64,000 bases of DNA from Cryomorphaceae bacterium (GCA_905182525.1 CAJJBV010000006.1:79843-143842), one strand, 5' to 3'; positions 46,665 through 56,670 are shown, numbered from the stretch's first letter. The notes: generated by a model not told the origin, from the sequence alone. Made by a program: numbers and translations.

Positions 46665-47636
46665 TCAATTTTGACCCATTGTTATTTGTTCCATAATATC
46701 AATTGTAAGCTTTAAGGCCATTTGAGCAGATTCTAAATCAACTGCAGGATTAATATTTGATTCTATTGAATTTATAAATGATTTTAATTCTTCTTTTATA
46801 GGATTAATTCCGCTATTGTTTAATGTTTGAATCATCACACTTTCTTTTGGGTTTTCTTGACCATGTTTTAATGTTAGTTTTTCATTTGGAATTTTGTTAG
46901 AATCTAATCTTATGTATTCATGAGATCTATTTAAAAAGTCAACAGATACATATGCATTTTTTTGAAAAAATCTGGATTTCCTAACATTGTTTAAAGACAT
47001 TCTACTGGAAGTTATATTAGCTACACATCCATTAATGAATTCAATTCTAGCATTTGCGATGTCGGGTGTACTACTTAAAACGCTTACCCCGCTAGCATTA
47101 ATGGATTTAACTGGTGACTTTACAATGTGAAGAACAATGTCTAAATCGTGAATCATTAAATCATGTATTACAGATACATCCGTTCCTCTAGGATTAAATT
47201 GTGCTAAACGGTGAACTTCAATAAATCGAGGTTTATGAATTAGTTTGCTAGCTTCAGTAAAAGCAGGATTAAACCTTTCTACATGGCCTACTTGAACTTT
47301 TTTCCCTGTAATGTGAGCAAGTTTAATAAGCTTTTTAACTTCATCTACAGTATGAGTAACAGGTTTTTCTATAAAAACGTGCTTATTTGATAATAATGCT
47401 TGTTTAGCACAGCTATAATGAGAAAGCGTTGGAGTAACAATGTCTATAACATCTGAATTTTCAATAAGCTCTTGATAACTATTGAACGATTTGATTCCTA
47501 ATTCTAGATTAATATTTTTTCTAACATCAGGATTACTATCATAGAAACCAATTAAATTTGCAAACGAAGAACTTTTAAGAATTTTTAAATGAATTTTCCC
47601 AAGGTGACCAGCTCCTACAACTCCTATTTTGTACAT
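46665..47636 (-). CDS. Gfo/Idh/MocA family oxidoreductase
   Basis: A 323-residue NAD(P)-dependent sugar dehydrogenase-like enzyme. Rossmann motif IGVVGAGHLGKIHLKIL at residues 3-19, the lysine motif VFIEKPVTHTVDEVKKLI at about 90-107, and the dyad region HDLMIHDLDIVLHIV near 160. It probably oxidises or reduces a sugar-nucleotide position (WlbA-type) for surface polysaccharide, judged by its place as first gene of the operon with the lipoprotein and sugar transferase. Leader 47637-47769 is divergent from pcm. Confidence 0.85.
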   Translation of the reverse strand: MYKIGVVGAGHLGKIHLKILKSSSFANLIGFYDSNPDVRKNINLELGIKSFNSYQELIENSDVIDIVTPTLSHYSCAKQALLSNKHVFIEKPVTHTVDEVKKLIKLAHITGKKVQVGHVERFNPAFTEASKLIHKPRFIEVHRLAQFNPRGTDVSVIHDLMIHDLDIVLHIVKSPVKSINASGVSVLSSTPDIANARIEFINGCVANITSSRMSLNNVRKSRFFQKNAYVSVDFLNRSHEYIRLDSNKIPNEKLTLKHGQENPKESVMIQTLNNSGINPIKEELKSFINSIESNINPAVDLESAQMALKLTIDIMEQITMGQN

Positions 47637-47769
47637 AATGTAAAATTATAAAAAAAGGTGATCATTTTATTTGTTTAAATATACAACGCAAATTATTAAC
47701 ATATATTGTTAGTAATAATTTAATCAAAACTAATTTTTAATTAAATAAGCTGTTTCTTTTGTATTTAAT

Positions 47770-48423
47770 ATGAATTTGAAATATAAAGGCTTATGCGCAA
47801 AACTAATTTCTAATCTTGTAAAAAAAGGAATTAGTGACAAAAAAGTTTTAGAGGCAATAAGTCTTACACCGAGACATTTGTTAATTGACCCTGTTTTTAG
47901 GGATAAATTCGCCTATCAAGATACAGCTTTTCCTATTGGTGAAAACCAAACAATTAGCCAACCATACACAGTAGCTTTTCAAACCGAGCTGTTAAATATT
48001 ACAAGAGGAGACAAAGTTTTAGAAATTGGAACAGGTTCTGGTTACCAAACTGCTGTTCTATGTGAGTTAGGCGCTAAAGTATTTTCAATAGAAAGACATA
48101 AGTCGCTTTTTCAAAGTGCTAAATTATTTTTAAGTAAGAATAATTATCGAGCTCAATTATTTTTTGGTGACGGGTTTATTGGTAAAAAAGTTTTTGCACC
48201 CTTCGATAGTATTATAGTCACGTGTGGAGCTCCTTATATTCCGCAAGATTTGAAAGATCAAATTAAAATTGGTGGTAGACTTGTTATTCCAGTTGGAAAA
48301 GGAGAAGTGCAACAAATGATGTTAATACAGCGTTTAAGTGAAAAAGATTATAAAGAAACTATTTTTGGTAACTTTAAGTTTGTTCCAATGTTAAAAAACT
48401 TAAATAATATAAATAACAAATAA
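47770..48423 (+). CDS. pcm: Protein-L-isoaspartate O-methyltransferase
   Basis: A 217-residue SAM-dependent methyltransferase of the PCMT family. TPRHLLIDPVF, AFPIGENQTISQPYTVAFQTE and motif I VLEIGTGSGYQTAVLCELGAKVFSIER at about residues 77-103 match; RLVIPVGKGEVQQMMLIQR is the closing strand. It repairs damaged Asp residues (isoaspartate). Followed by a gene for a barrel-like protein 13 bases later, so probably cotranscribed. Confidence 0.9.
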   Translation: MNLKYKGLCAKLISNLVKKGISDKKVLEAISLTPRHLLIDPVFRDKFAYQDTAFPIGENQTISQPYTVAFQTELLNITRGDKVLEIGTGSGYQTAVLCELGAKVFSIERHKSLFQSAKLFLSKNNYRAQLFFGDGFIGKKVFAPFDSIIVTCGAPYIPQDLKDQIKIGGRLVIPVGKGEVQQMMLIQRLSEKDYKETIFGNFKFVPMLKNLNNINNK

Positions 48424-48436
48424 TAATAAAATCATT

Positions 48437-49216
48437 ATGAAATTTAGAAATATACATTTATCACTTTTTATAGCTATGTTTTTTTATCAAGGACTGAACT
48501 CTTTTTTTTCTCAAAATTCCACTATTGAAACAGATACTTTGTATTCTACTCGAGTTTTAGATTCTTTAAACTATAATTCAGATTCTTTATCCGAAAACAG
48601 AATTAAAATTAAAAGCTGGTTTTCTGTGGAAGGACAAATTTATCCATCTTTTGTCCAAGATTTCTACAAGCCAAAAATTAAGATAAGAATGAATTTGAAT
48701 GAAAAATTTGCACTACGATTAAATATGGATTTTAATAGTATTAAAGATTATAAAGAAATTCTCCAGGCAAATGGTTCAGGAGTTGGGAGCGTAGAAAAAA
48801 TAACTTCAATTTATCAATTTTCACTTGGATTTGAAAAACTAAGAAAATTAGAGAATACATTACTATATTCTGGTTTTGAAGGGGTTTTTGGTTTTGGAAA
48901 GGATGACGAGTACGGCTCTAGAACTGATTCTATTTCATATGTATCTGACTTTAATTATAATTACAAAAGACCATTTAGAAATATTGGACTTAGAGTTTTT
49001 TTTGGGGCAGATTATTTCCTGAAGTCTAATATTTATATTGGCACAGAATTTGGAGGTTTAATTGTGAAATCTATTTACAACAATAGCACTTATCAAACAA
49101 TAGATGAAAGTTCAGTTACGTCTTCGAATACTACAGATAAAATACCTAATAATTCCATTTCTAAATTTACTTTTTCAGGGCTTGGTGTTGTAAGAGTAGG
49201 ATTTGTATTTAAATAA
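48437..49216 (+). CDS. Outer-membrane beta-barrel-like protein, unknown
   Basis: A 259-residue exported protein (signal through about residue 25, FYQGLNSFFS). After a Ser/Asn-rich start come alternating strands: KFALRLNMDFN, YQFSLGFEKL, NIGLRVFFGADYFL, NIYIGTEFGGLIV, and a last strand LGVVRVGFVFK with the usual terminal aromatic context. Probably an eight-strand outer-membrane barrel of unknown function. It lies between pcm and rpsO, perhaps in the pcm transcript. Confidence 0.65.
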   Translation: MKFRNIHLSLFIAMFFYQGLNSFFSQNSTIETDTLYSTRVLDSLNYNSDSLSENRIKIKSWFSVEGQIYPSFVQDFYKPKIKIRMNLNEKFALRLNMDFNSIKDYKEILQANGSGVGSVEKITSIYQFSLGFEKLRKLENTLLYSGFEGVFGFGKDDEYGSRTDSISYVSDFNYNYKRPFRNIGLRVFFGADYFLKSNIYIGTEFGGLIVKSIYNNSTYQTIDESSVTSSNTTDKIPNNSISKFTFSGLGVVRVGFVFK

Positions 49217-49299
49217 TTAACTTCTAAAAGCTAATTTTTCAATATAATAAATTATATTTGCAGCCGATTTAACATCACAATAACTTAAATAGTGTTGAC

Positions 49300-49569
49300 A
49301 TGTATATTGATTCAAACAAAAAAAGAGAAATATTTAAAAAATTCGGTAAAGGGGAGTCTGACACCGGATCTGCAGAGGGACAAATAGCTTTATTTTCCCA
49401 TAGAATTAAACATTTAACGGATCATTTGAAGTTAAATAAAAAAGACTTTAATACTCAAAAATCTTTGATTAGATTAGTTGGTAAAAGAAGAAATCAATTA
49501 GATTATCTTAAAGATAAAGACATTGAAAGATATAGAGCCATTATCATAAAATTGAATATTAGAAGGTAA
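49300..49569 (+). CDS. rpsO: 30S ribosomal protein S15
   Basis: An 89-residue S15 with the family layout: KFGKGESDTGSAEGQIALFSHRIKHLTDHLKLNKKDFNTQKSLIRLVGKRRNQLDYLK. S15 binds the 16S rRNA central domain early in assembly. It is followed by a strong terminator (49593-49627) and then pnp, the conserved rpsO-pnp order. The terminator in between suggests pnp has a further promoter or partial readthrough. Confidence 0.95.
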   Translation: MYIDSNKKREIFKKFGKGESDTGSAEGQIALFSHRIKHLTDHLKLNKKDFNTQKSLIRLVGKRRNQLDYLKDKDIERYRAIIIKLNIRR

Positions 49570-49592
49570 TAGGCTTAATCAATAGTATTGAA

Positions 49593-49627
49593 GAGGACTA
49601 TTGCGCTAGCGTGATAGTCCTTTTTTG
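49593..49627 (+). terminator. Terminator between rpsO and pnp
   Basis: A long imperfect hairpin with outer stem GGACTAT/ATAGTCC around GCGCTAGCG, then six T. It lies 24 bases after the rpsO stop. Confidence 0.85.
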
Positions 49628-49644
49628 CAAATTAAAATAGAAAA

Positions 49645-51792
49645 ATGAACATAATAAATGAAAAAATAACTCTTCCAAATGGAAAAGAGATTTCCATAGA
49701 AACAGGTAAGTTAGCTAAACAAGCTGATGGATCTGTAGTGGTAAGAATGGGAGATACAATGATATTGGCGACTGCTGTTGCTAATATAGATGTTAGAGAT
49801 GGTGTAGACTTTATGCCACTTACAGTAGATTATAGAGAGAAATTTGCTTCAACAGGTAAATTTCCTGGTGGTTTCTTAAAAAGAGAGGCAAGACCTTCAG
49901 ATGAAGAGATTTTAACAATGAGATTAGTGGATAGAGCATTAAGACCTCTATTTCCAGATGACTATCATGCAGAAACTCAGGTTATGATGCAATTAATGTC
50001 TTCGGATAAGGAAAATATGCCTGATGCTCTAGCTTGTTTAGCTGCATCTGCTTGTTTAGCTGTTTCAGATATACCATTTAATGGTCCTGTTTCTGAAGTT
50101 AGAATTGCAAGGATAAATGGTGAGTTTTCTATAAATCCAACTTTTGAAGAAATGAAAAGTGCAGATATGGATATGATGATTGCTGGAACACTTGACAGTA
50201 TTGTTATGGTAGAGGGAGAGATGAATGAAGCGTCTGAAAGCGAAATGTTGGAGGCAATAAAAGCTGCTCATGTAGTTATTAAGCAACAATGTCAATTACA
50301 GTTAGATATTGCATCTAAAGTTTCTAAGTCTAGTCCAAAAAGAGAATATTCTCACGAAACTCATAATGATGAGTTAAGGAAAAGTGTTTATGATTTTGCT
50401 TATCAAAAATGTTATGATGTTGCAAAACAGGGAATTGCTGACAAATATAAAAGAGCAGAACTATTTGGCGAAATAAAAGAATCTTATAAATCTTCTATGT
50501 CTGAAGAAGATATGGCTGAGCTTGGTTTCTTAGTAGGTCCGTATTTTAAAGCAGCTCAAAAAGAAGCAGTTAGAAGAGTAGTTTTAGATGAAAAAATCAG
50601 GTTAGATGGAAGAAAAACTACTGAAATCAGACCTATTTTATCAGAAGCTGGATATCTACCAGGTTTTGTTCATGGTTCAGCTTTGTTTACTAGGGGAGAG
50701 ACACAATCATTGACTACTTTAACTTTAGGAAGCACATTAGATGTTCAAAGAAAAGATGGAGCATTAGCTAACGATGATTTAGATTTCTTATTACATTATA
50801 ATTTCCCACCTTTTTCTACTGGAGAAGCAAGAATGAAATTTAATGTTAGTAGAAGAGAAATTGGTCATGGTAATTTAGCTCTTAGAGCATTGAAGCCAAT
50901 GATTCCTGGAAAACCAGAAAACCCATATACAATAAGATTAGTTTCTGAAATATTAGAGTCTAATGGTTCTTCTTCAATGGCTACTGTTTGTGCTGGTACA
51001 CTTGCTCTTATGGATGGTGGTATCAAATTGAAAAGACCAGTTTCTGGAATTGCAATGGGATTGATTCAAGACGATGCTGGAAAATATGCTGTTCTTTCTG
51101 ATATACTTGGTGATGAAGATCATTTAGGAGATATGGATTTTAAGGTTACTGGTACTGAGAAAGGTATTACTGCTTGCCAAATGGATATTAAGGTTGATGG
51201 ACTGGATTATAAAGTTTTAGAAGAAGCATTAAGTCAAGCCAAAGACGGAAGAATGCATATTCTTGGTGAGATGATGAAAACATTAACTGAACCTAGAGAA
51301 GACTTTAAACCACATGTTCCAAGAATAGAAAATGTCTCAGTTCCTGAGGATGCTATTGGTGGAATAATAGGTAAAGGTGGAGAAACAATCCAAACAATTC
51401 AAGCAGAAACTAAAACTTCTATAGGTATTGGAGATGCTGTTGATGGAATGGCTAACGTAGAAGTTTTTGCAGAAGAAAAAGAAGGTATGGATGAAGCCTT
51501 AAGAAGAATCAATTTAATTGCTTATCCACCAACAGCGGAAGTTGGAGAAACTTACCAAGGAAAAGTTAAAAACATAGTAACCTTTGGAGCGTTTTTAGAA
51601 ATCCTTCCTGGAGTAGACGCTCTACTTCATATTTCTGAAATTGCTCATGAAAGAGTAGAAAAAGCTGAAGAATATTTGAAGCCTGGAGATGTTTTGGATG
51701 TCAAGGTTATTGGTAAAGATCCAAGAAGTGGAAAGTTAAAAATTTCAAGAAAGGCTTTGTTGGAAAAACCAGCTAATCCATCTAACGACTAA
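49645..51792 (+). CDS. pnp: Polynucleotide phosphorylase
   Basis: A 715-residue 3'-5' exoribonuclease of the degradosome type. Two RNase PH domains (about 10-230 with [24 protein letters not shown]; about 315-545 with [22 protein letters not shown] and [15 protein letters not shown]), a KH domain ([28 protein letters not shown]) and an S1 domain ([39 protein letters not shown]) in that order. The C-terminus ends soon after S1. It degrades mRNA by phosphorolysis. A terminator follows at 51803. Confidence 0.95.
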   Translation: MNIINEKITLPNGKEISIETGKLAKQADGSVVVRMGDTMILATAVANIDVRDGVDFMPLTVDYREKFASTGKFPGGFLKREARPSDEEILTMRLVDRALRPLFPDDYHAETQVMMQLMSSDKENMPDALACLAASACLAVSDIPFNGPVSEVRIARINGEFSINPTFEEMKSADMDMMIAGTLDSIVMVEGEMNEASESEMLEAIKAAHVVIKQQCQLQLDIASKVSKSSPKREYSHETHNDELRKSVYDFAYQKCYDVAKQGIADKYKRAELFGEIKESYKSSMSEEDMAELGFLVGPYFKAAQKEAVRRVVLDEKIRLDGRKTTEIRPILSEAGYLPGFVHGSALFTRGETQSLTTLTLGSTLDVQRKDGALANDDLDFLLHYNFPPFSTGEARMKFNVSRREIGHGNLALRALKPMIPGKPENPYTIRLVSEILESNGSSSMATVCAGTLALMDGGIKLKRPVSGIAMGLIQDDAGKYAVLSDILGDEDHLGDMDFKVTGTEKGITACQMDIKVDGLDYKVLEEALSQAKDGRMHILGEMMKTLTEPREDFKPHVPRIENVSVPEDAIGGIIGKGGETIQTIQAETKTSIGIGDAVDGMANVEVFAEEKEGMDEALRRINLIAYPPTAEVGETYQGKVKNIVTFGAFLEILPGVDALLHISEIAHERVEKAEEYLKPGDVLDVKVIGKDPRSGKLKISRKALLEKPANPSND

Positions 51793-51802
51793 TTCTTTAT
51801 AA

Positions 51803-51826
51803 AACCCACATAATGTGGGCTTTATG
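51803..51826 (+). terminator. Terminator after pnp
   Basis: A short hairpin (CCCACA/TGTGGG, three-base loop, extended by AAA/TTT pairs) about 12 bases past the pnp stop, followed by a T-rich run. Confidence 0.7.
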
Positions 51827-51911
51827 TTTATTTTCAGCATAATGTAACTTTAAGTTGTTACATTACGTTAATGCAGTAGTATTTAACGATTTAGAAATCA
51901 CTAAAAATTAA

Positions 51912-52778
51912 ATGAGACAACTAAAAATAACAAAACAGGTTACCAACAGGGAAACCGCTTCTTTAGATAAATATTTACAAGAAATAGGTAGAGTTGATTT
52001 AATTACAGCTGATGAAGAAGTAGAATTAGCTAAAAGAATAAAAGAGGGTGATCATCCAGCTTTAGAAAGATTAGTAAAAGCTAACTTACGTTTTGTTGTT
52101 TCTGTTTCAAAACAATATCAAAATCAAGGTTTAACACTACCTGATTTAATTAATGAAGGTAATTTAGGTCTAATAAAGGCTGCTCAAAGATTTGATGAAA
52201 CTAGAGGTTTTAAATTTATATCTTATGCTGTATGGTGGATTAGACAATCAATTCTTCAGGCATTAGCAGAACAATCTAGAATTGTAAGACTTCCCTTAAA
52301 CAAGATTGGATCTATTAATAAGATTAATCGTGCTTTTTCTGATTTAGAGCAAAAATATGGTAGACCACCTACACCGGAAGAAATTGCAGAATCTTTAGAT
52401 ATTACTATTGAAGAAGTAAAACAATCTATCAAAAATAACGGTCGTCATTTATCAATGGATGCTCCTTTAAAAGATTCTGAAGACAGTAATAACATGTATG
52501 AAGTAATGTCCTCTGAATCTTCTCCTAAGCCTGATAAAGAGCTTATGAAAGAGTCTCTAAGAAGAGAAATAGAAAGATCATTATCTACGTTAACTCCTAG
52601 AGAAGCAGATGTTATTCGTTTGTACTTTGGATTGAGTGGAAAACATCCTATGACTTTAGAAGAAATAGGAGAGAAGTTCGATTTAACTAGAGAAAGAGTG
52701 CGTCAGATAAAGGAAAAGTCTATTAGAAGATTAAAGCATACTTCGAGAAGTAAATTGTTGAAATCTTACTTAGGATAA
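51912..52778 (+). CDS. rpoD: Primary sigma factor RpoD (Bacteroidota short form)
   Basis: A 288-residue group 1 sigma-70. It lacks region 1.1, as usual in Bacteroidota. Region 1.2 is [25 protein letters not shown], region 2 [41 protein letters not shown] and [22 protein letters not shown], region 3 [14 protein letters not shown], region 4 [15 protein letters not shown] and [26 protein letters not shown]. It would direct most transcription from the atypical -33/-7 promoters of this phylum. It starts 120 bases after pnp and is followed by rpe. Confidence 0.93.
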   Translation: MRQLKITKQVTNRETASLDKYLQEIGRVDLITADEEVELAKRIKEGDHPALERLVKANLRFVVSVSKQYQNQGLTLPDLINEGNLGLIKAAQRFDETRGFKFISYAVWWIRQSILQALAEQSRIVRLPLNKIGSINKINRAFSDLEQKYGRPPTPEEIAESLDITIEEVKQSIKNNGRHLSMDAPLKDSEDSNNMYEVMSSESSPKPDKELMKESLRREIERSLSTLTPREADVIRLYFGLSGKHPMTLEEIGEKFDLTRERVRQIKEKSIRRLKHTSRSKLLKSYLG

Positions 52779-52831
52779 TACTCCATTTCCAACATTGTTT
52801 TTGTTTATTTGTGGTTAATTAAATTTAATTT

Positions 52832-53482
52832 ATGAGCCATCTAATTGCCCCATCTTTATTAGCATCTGACTTTGCAAATTTACAAAGTGAATGTGATATG
52901 ATTAATAAAAGTGACGCTGACTGGTACCACTTAGATGTCATGGATGGTATGTTTGTTCCTAATATTTCTTTTGGAATACCAATTATAAAATATATCAATA
53001 AACATACTTTAAAGCCTTTAGATGTTCATTTAATGATAGTTCAGCCAGAGCGTTATATTAAAGATTTTAAAAATGTAGGCGCAAATATTTTAACTGTTCA
53101 CATTGAAGCTTCAACTCATTTACATAGAACTCTTCAAGCAATTAAGCAAGAAGGTATGAAAGCTGGTGTGGCTATTAACCCACATACTACGGTTGAGTTA
53201 CTAGAACCCACTTTAGAAGAAACAGATTTGGTTTGTATTATGTCCGTCAATCCAGGCTTTGGAGGACAGGCTTTTATTGAAGGGACTTATCGGAAAGTGG
53301 AAAAGCTAAAGTCTATGATTGTAAAAGCTGGACTAGATACCAAAATAGAAATAGATGGAGGTGTCACTTCTGAAAATGCGAGAAAGCTAATAGATTGTGG
53401 TGCTGATGTTTTGGTTGCAGGAAGTTTTGTATTTAAATCTGATAACCCTACCAAGACTATAGCCGATCTTAAAAAGATTTAA
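52832..53482 (+). CDS. rpe: Ribulose-phosphate 3-epimerase
   Basis: A 216-residue TIM-barrel enzyme of the pentose phosphate pathway that epimerises ribulose-5-P to xylulose-5-P. Motifs LIAPSLLASDFANL, DADWYHLDVMDGMFVPNISFG with the metal His and Asp, VHLMI, HIEAS, VNPGFGGQAFI and IEIDGGVTSENARKLIDCGADVLVAGSF are complete. It follows rpoD by 53 bases and overlaps the convergent 53479 gene by four. Confidence 0.93.
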   Translation: MSHLIAPSLLASDFANLQSECDMINKSDADWYHLDVMDGMFVPNISFGIPIIKYINKHTLKPLDVHLMIVQPERYIKDFKNVGANILTVHIEASTHLHRTLQAIKQEGMKAGVAINPHTTVELLEPTLEETDLVCIMSVNPGFGGQAFIEGTYRKVEKLKSMIVKAGLDTKIEIDGGVTSENARKLIDCGADVLVAGSFVFKSDNPTKTIADLKKI

Positions 53483-54687
53483 TCTTTTCCCTCTAAATAA
53501 TCTTGGAGATATTCAAAGTGAGGAGTTAGCTTTCCATTAATTGTTTCAGATGCTCTATAAATTATTTTTTCCGGATCATTTCCCGTAATTGGCTCTAAAA
53601 CATGGTCAATAAACATTTTTCCAAACTCCAAAGAAGCATCTTTGGGCAATTCACAGGGAAGATTGTCCACTGCCATTACACCAACAGATTTTTTAGTTAG
53701 AAAATCTACTTCTTTTTGTGTTTTGGGATCATATCCATAAAATGGGTTAGTAATCGTAGATGGTCTTATGGTACAAGCAACAGGTCCGTCTATATCGCAG
53801 CTCACATCGGCAACTACACTTATTTTCCAATTTGGGTTCTCCATATCTTTTCTGGTAAAAATAAAAGGAGATCTATTGTCCCAGTAGTGACAAGCGACAT
53901 ACAAGTCTGCAACTTGAGCATAATCCATAAAAGTTGAGGAGTGTCCAGCTGGATTGTCAAAAAAGACAGATTTGTCAAAATTCTTTTTATCGTTTCTGGA
54001 AACATAGTCCTTTACACTTAAGTGAGTGTAAACTGGAAAATTAAAATCTTTAGAAAGAAAATCTTCAGGAGATACTTTTTTAATGTTTGTTTTCTCAATT
54101 ACTTCTAAAGCACCTTTGCCAACTCTTCCACCACCTGTTATTACCAATTTAAAATTCTTAGGAAGATTTAATTTATGAAGTTCTTCTTCCATTTCTTGAC
54201 GATCTTCGCACAAATGCGCTCTTTTAAGGTGGTATTTTTTAGTTTTCTCCCCATAACCTAACAATCCGTTATAACAACCTACAATCCCTGCAAAACGACC
54301 AAATGCGATTAATCTTTGCCCTTTTAAGTTAGTAATGGTTTCCCAATCTATTAATTGAATATTTTTATCAATGATTGCTTGAAGTAATTTTCGGTTGTAT
54401 GGTTGTTTTTTAAAAGTGTGAGAAAAGAAAAAATACTTTTTATTGGGAATTAATTGATCAATAGGCACTTCTTTTACCCCTAAAAGAACATCACAATCCT
54501 CTACACTCTCTACAAGAGTGATTCCTTGATCTAAGTACTCTTGGTCTTGGTATTTTCTAATAGAGCTTTTTTGTACAACAAGCTCTAAATTTGGGTAATT
54601 ATCTAAAACCCACTTACACTGTTTTGGTGATAACGGTACGCGTTTGTCAGGTGGAGTTTTTCCTTCTTTGATTAAGCCTATTTTCAC
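53479..54687 (-). CDS. Saccharopine/alanine dehydrogenase-like NAD(P) oxidoreductase
   Basis: About 402 residues. An AlaDh/PNT N-terminal domain (KIGLIKEGKTPPDKRVPLSPKQCKWVL; LLGVKEVPIDQLIPNKKYFFFSHTFKKQ) precedes a Rossmann domain KLVITGGGRVGKGALEVIEKTNIKKV near residues 195-220 and SVVADVSCDIDGPVACTIRPSTI about 315. These features fit the LOR/SDH-like group of lysine or alanine dehydrogenases; the exact substrate cannot be told. A GTG start at 54687 gives the family's N-terminus; the longer ATG at 54714 adds nine unlikely residues. The gene is divergent from ssrA. Confidence 0.75.
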   Translation of the reverse strand: MKIGLIKEGKTPPDKRVPLSPKQCKWVLDNYPNLELVVQKSSIRKYQDQEYLDQGITLVESVEDCDVLLGVKEVPIDQLIPNKKYFFFSHTFKKQPYNRKLLQAIIDKNIQLIDWETITNLKGQRLIAFGRFAGIVGCYNGLLGYGEKTKKYHLKRAHLCEDRQEMEEELHKLNLPKNFKLVITGGGRVGKGALEVIEKTNIKKVSPEDFLSKDFNFPVYTHLSVKDYVSRNDKKNFDKSVFFDNPAGHSSTFMDYAQVADLYVACHYWDNRSPFIFTRKDMENPNWKISVVADVSCDIDGPVACTIRPSTITNPFYGYDPKTQKEVDFLTKKSVGVMAVDNLPCELPKDASLEFGKMFIDHVLEPITGNDPEKIIYRASETINGKLTPHFEYLQDYLEGKD

Positions 54688-54715
54688 AAAAATTAATTTT
54701 GGCAAATATAACATT

Positions 54716-54744
54716 TGTAACCGATGATAATTTGCTTAATTTCG
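54716..54744 (+). promoter_or_regulatory. Possible Bacteroidota-type promoter for ssrA
   Basis: TTG at 54716-54718 (-33 element) and TAATTTCG at 54737-54744, one base off the TAnnTTTG -7 consensus, with 18 bases between. Transcription would begin a few bases before the mature tmRNA 5' end at 54761. Judged by eye only. Confidence 0.35.
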
Positions 54745-54760
54745 CAGAACTTAATTATAT

Positions 54761-55155
54761 GGGGCCGACTTTGGATTTGACAGCAGGAGAAATAGTTAAG
54801 TAAGCATGTCGAGTGTTGGGAGTACTCTCGTAAATCAGAATTTCCAAGTCTATAAACGACAATAACAACTACGCGCTTGCAGCTTAATCACTAGTGATTA
54901 AACTTAATCCTCTGGTAAGACCAGTTGGACAAGCTGCCCAGCTTTGACTACCTGTTCAGCGGTTAAAGTAATTGGGTACCGTTGGCCTGAACTAAGTGAT
55001 GTAAAGTCTTGGTGCATCAACTAAAATTTAAGAGACTAAGAATAGGTTAGGGTGTTTGTGCTCAGATTTATTTCGAAAACCAATCACAAAATAAACATGT
55101 AGAAATCTTAGTTGTTCCTTGTTTGGACGAGGGTTCGAAACCCTCCGGCTCCACC
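54761..55155 (+). ncRNA. ssrA: Transfer-messenger RNA (tmRNA)
   Basis: The 5' end GGGGCCGACTTTGGATTTGA and the 3' end with T-arm GGTTCGAAACCCTCCGGCTCC pair as a tRNA-like acceptor: GGGGCCG with CGGCTCC, one G-T pair, then ACC. About 395 bases, the normal tmRNA size. The tag reads in frame at about 54855-54884 as NDNNNYALAA, then TAA at 54885-54887; the YALAA ending is the protease signal, and Flavobacteriales tags are usually GENNYALAA. The resume codon cannot be fixed by eye. tmRNA rescues ribosomes stalled on broken mRNA and marks the peptide for proteolysis. The 3' end joins the recombinase island. Confidence 0.93.
55108..55155. other. Candidate attachment site at the ssrA 3' end
   Basis: The last 48 bases of ssrA. 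On the minus strand this stretch is the read-through tail of the recombinase frame (ending VEPEGFETLVQTRNN, stop at 55108-55110), as expected when an element integrated into the tmRNA 3' end and its integrase borrowed the end of the att site. The other att copy was not found up to 64000. Confidence 0.45.
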
Positions 55156-55159
55156 TTGT

Positions 55160-55198
55160 GGGACAGTTTCAATTTTTTCGAAAACTGTCCCTTATTTT
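55160..55198 (+). terminator. Terminator after ssrA
   Basis: A perfect 10-bp stem (GGGACAGTTT with AAACTGTCCC, loop about 12 bases), followed by T-rich DNA. It ends the ssrA transcript and also lies inside the recombinase's read-through frame. It could therefore act on both strands. Confidence 0.8.
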
Positions 55199-55275
55199 TT
55201 TCTTCTAAGTTCTTGTCTATCTGCAAGATATATCTAAGTGTATCGTTGATTCTTGGTGTTCGACATTTTTTTCCG

Positions 55276-56670
55276 TCAAATTCTTAGTTTATCTGGAAAA
55301 ATCGAACTTATTATTTCCTGTTTTTGACCTACAGTTGATTTATCATAAAGCTTTTTAATGATTGTTAACTCATTAAATCCCATTTTAAGCCAGTTTTTGA
55401 ACTCTACATCTTTAATATCACTTTCTCCAATTTTTAATTCAAGCTTTTGTTTTATTTCTGAATATCGAATCATCGTATTTTCATAATTTTCGTATTCAAT
55501 TTTTCCATCTACAAGCAGATCCTGAAGTTTAGATATCCTCTCTTTAATTTTTTTTAGTTCACTCTTTGATTTATTTAAATCTTTCTTATCATCTTTCTCT
55601 ACAGCATTTAAAATTGATTTTACGAATTCGTTGTAAAGTGTTTTGGTTGGTTTAGTGAATTTAAAATCATTTAGTATCTCATCTAGAGTAGTATTGACTT
55701 TGTCTGCGGGGTGTCTCTCATTATGACAATGATTACAATGGTAATAGTGATAATACTTTCCACCCGTACTGCTCTTTGATGGACTCCCTGTCATTTTACA
55801 ATTGCATTTAGAGCAATACAACAAACCTCTGAGGGGAAGTTCTTCTCTTTGTGTTTTATAATGAGTAATATTTCTTTGTCTTTTATTCATATCTAGAACT
55901 CTTTGGACTTTATAGAATAGTTTTTCTGATATTATGCCCTTATGTTTGCCTTCAATCAACAATTCTTTCTCATTTCCTAATTCAGGAACTTTTATTTTGC
56001 CCATATAAACAGAATTTTTAAGAATATTACATATTGTGTTTTTTGGGATATTGATTCCTTTAATTTTGAGTTTTTCTCTTATTGTAGTCTGGTTTGTATT
56101 TTTAGCCATTTCTCTGTATATGAACTGAATATATTCAGCTTTTTCGTTTGGGACAATAATAGGTTTGTTTTCATGATCTCTTGTATTTCTGTATCCTATT
56201 GGTGCACTTCTACACCATCTACCAGCCTTTAAAGCTCCTCTCATTCCTCCCTTTATCTTTATTGACCTTCTGTCATTATCAATTTCTGGAATGGCTAAGA
56301 ATAGTGCAAGCATTGCTTTATTTTCAGGAATGCTCATGTCTATAGGTTGTTCAATGGCTTGTACTTGAATACCAAGTTTTTCCAATTTTCGTAGCATTAC
56401 AAGTGAATCAGTGATGTTTCTAGAAAACCTGTCCCAAGATGTTACTAAAAGTAAATCTATATTTTGTTTATTATTTTTAGCGTAAACTAGAAATTTTTGA
56501 AATTCAGGTCTATTAAAATCTTTTGCAGAATGATCTTCTTTAAAATGTTTAACAACATATATATTGTTCTTTTTACAATGGTTAGTTAGTTGATCAAGTT
56601 GTACATCTAGGCTGTAGCCCTTTGCTTGTTCCTCACTGCTTACCCTTGACATTATTACTGCATTTTTCAT
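55276..56670 (-). CDS. Large serine recombinase (integrase/resolvase type)
   Basis: 464 residues in the open frame. Catalytic domain: AVIMSRVSSEEQAKGYSLDVQLDQL with the nucleophile Ser at about residue 8, LLLVTSWDRFSRNITDSLVMLRKL, and AMLALFLAIPEIDNDRRSIKIK. The recombinase domain follows (APIGYRNTRD, YIQFIYREMA, YMGKIKVPELG), then the zinc-ribbon LRGLLYCSKCNCKMTGSPSKSS with YYHYYHCNHC, and a coiled-coil. It catalyses site-specific insertion or excision of the island. At the end, one base shift gives the family's usual continuation DGKKCRTPRINDTLRYILQ and runs on to 55108 inside ssrA; true length about 520. Start at the ATG, 38 bases inside the preceding small gene. Confidence 0.87.
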   Translation of the reverse strand: MKNAVIMSRVSSEEQAKGYSLDVQLDQLTNHCKKNNIYVVKHFKEDHSAKDFNRPEFQKFLVYAKNNKQNIDLLLVTSWDRFSRNITDSLVMLRKLEKLGIQVQAIEQPIDMSIPENKAMLALFLAIPEIDNDRRSIKIKGGMRGALKAGRWCRSAPIGYRNTRDHENKPIIVPNEKAEYIQFIYREMAKNTNQTTIREKLKIKGINIPKNTICNILKNSVYMGKIKVPELGNEKELLIEGKHKGIISEKLFYKVQRVLDMNKRQRNITHYKTQREELPLRGLLYCSKCNCKMTGSPSKSSTGGKYYHYYHCNHCHNERHPADKVNTTLDEILNDFKFTKPTKTLYNEFVKSILNAVEKDDKKDLNKSKSELKKIKERISKLQDLLVDGKIEYENYENTMIRYSEIKQKLELKIGESDIKDVEFKNWLKMGFNELTIIKKLYDKSTVGQKQEIISSIFPDKLRI

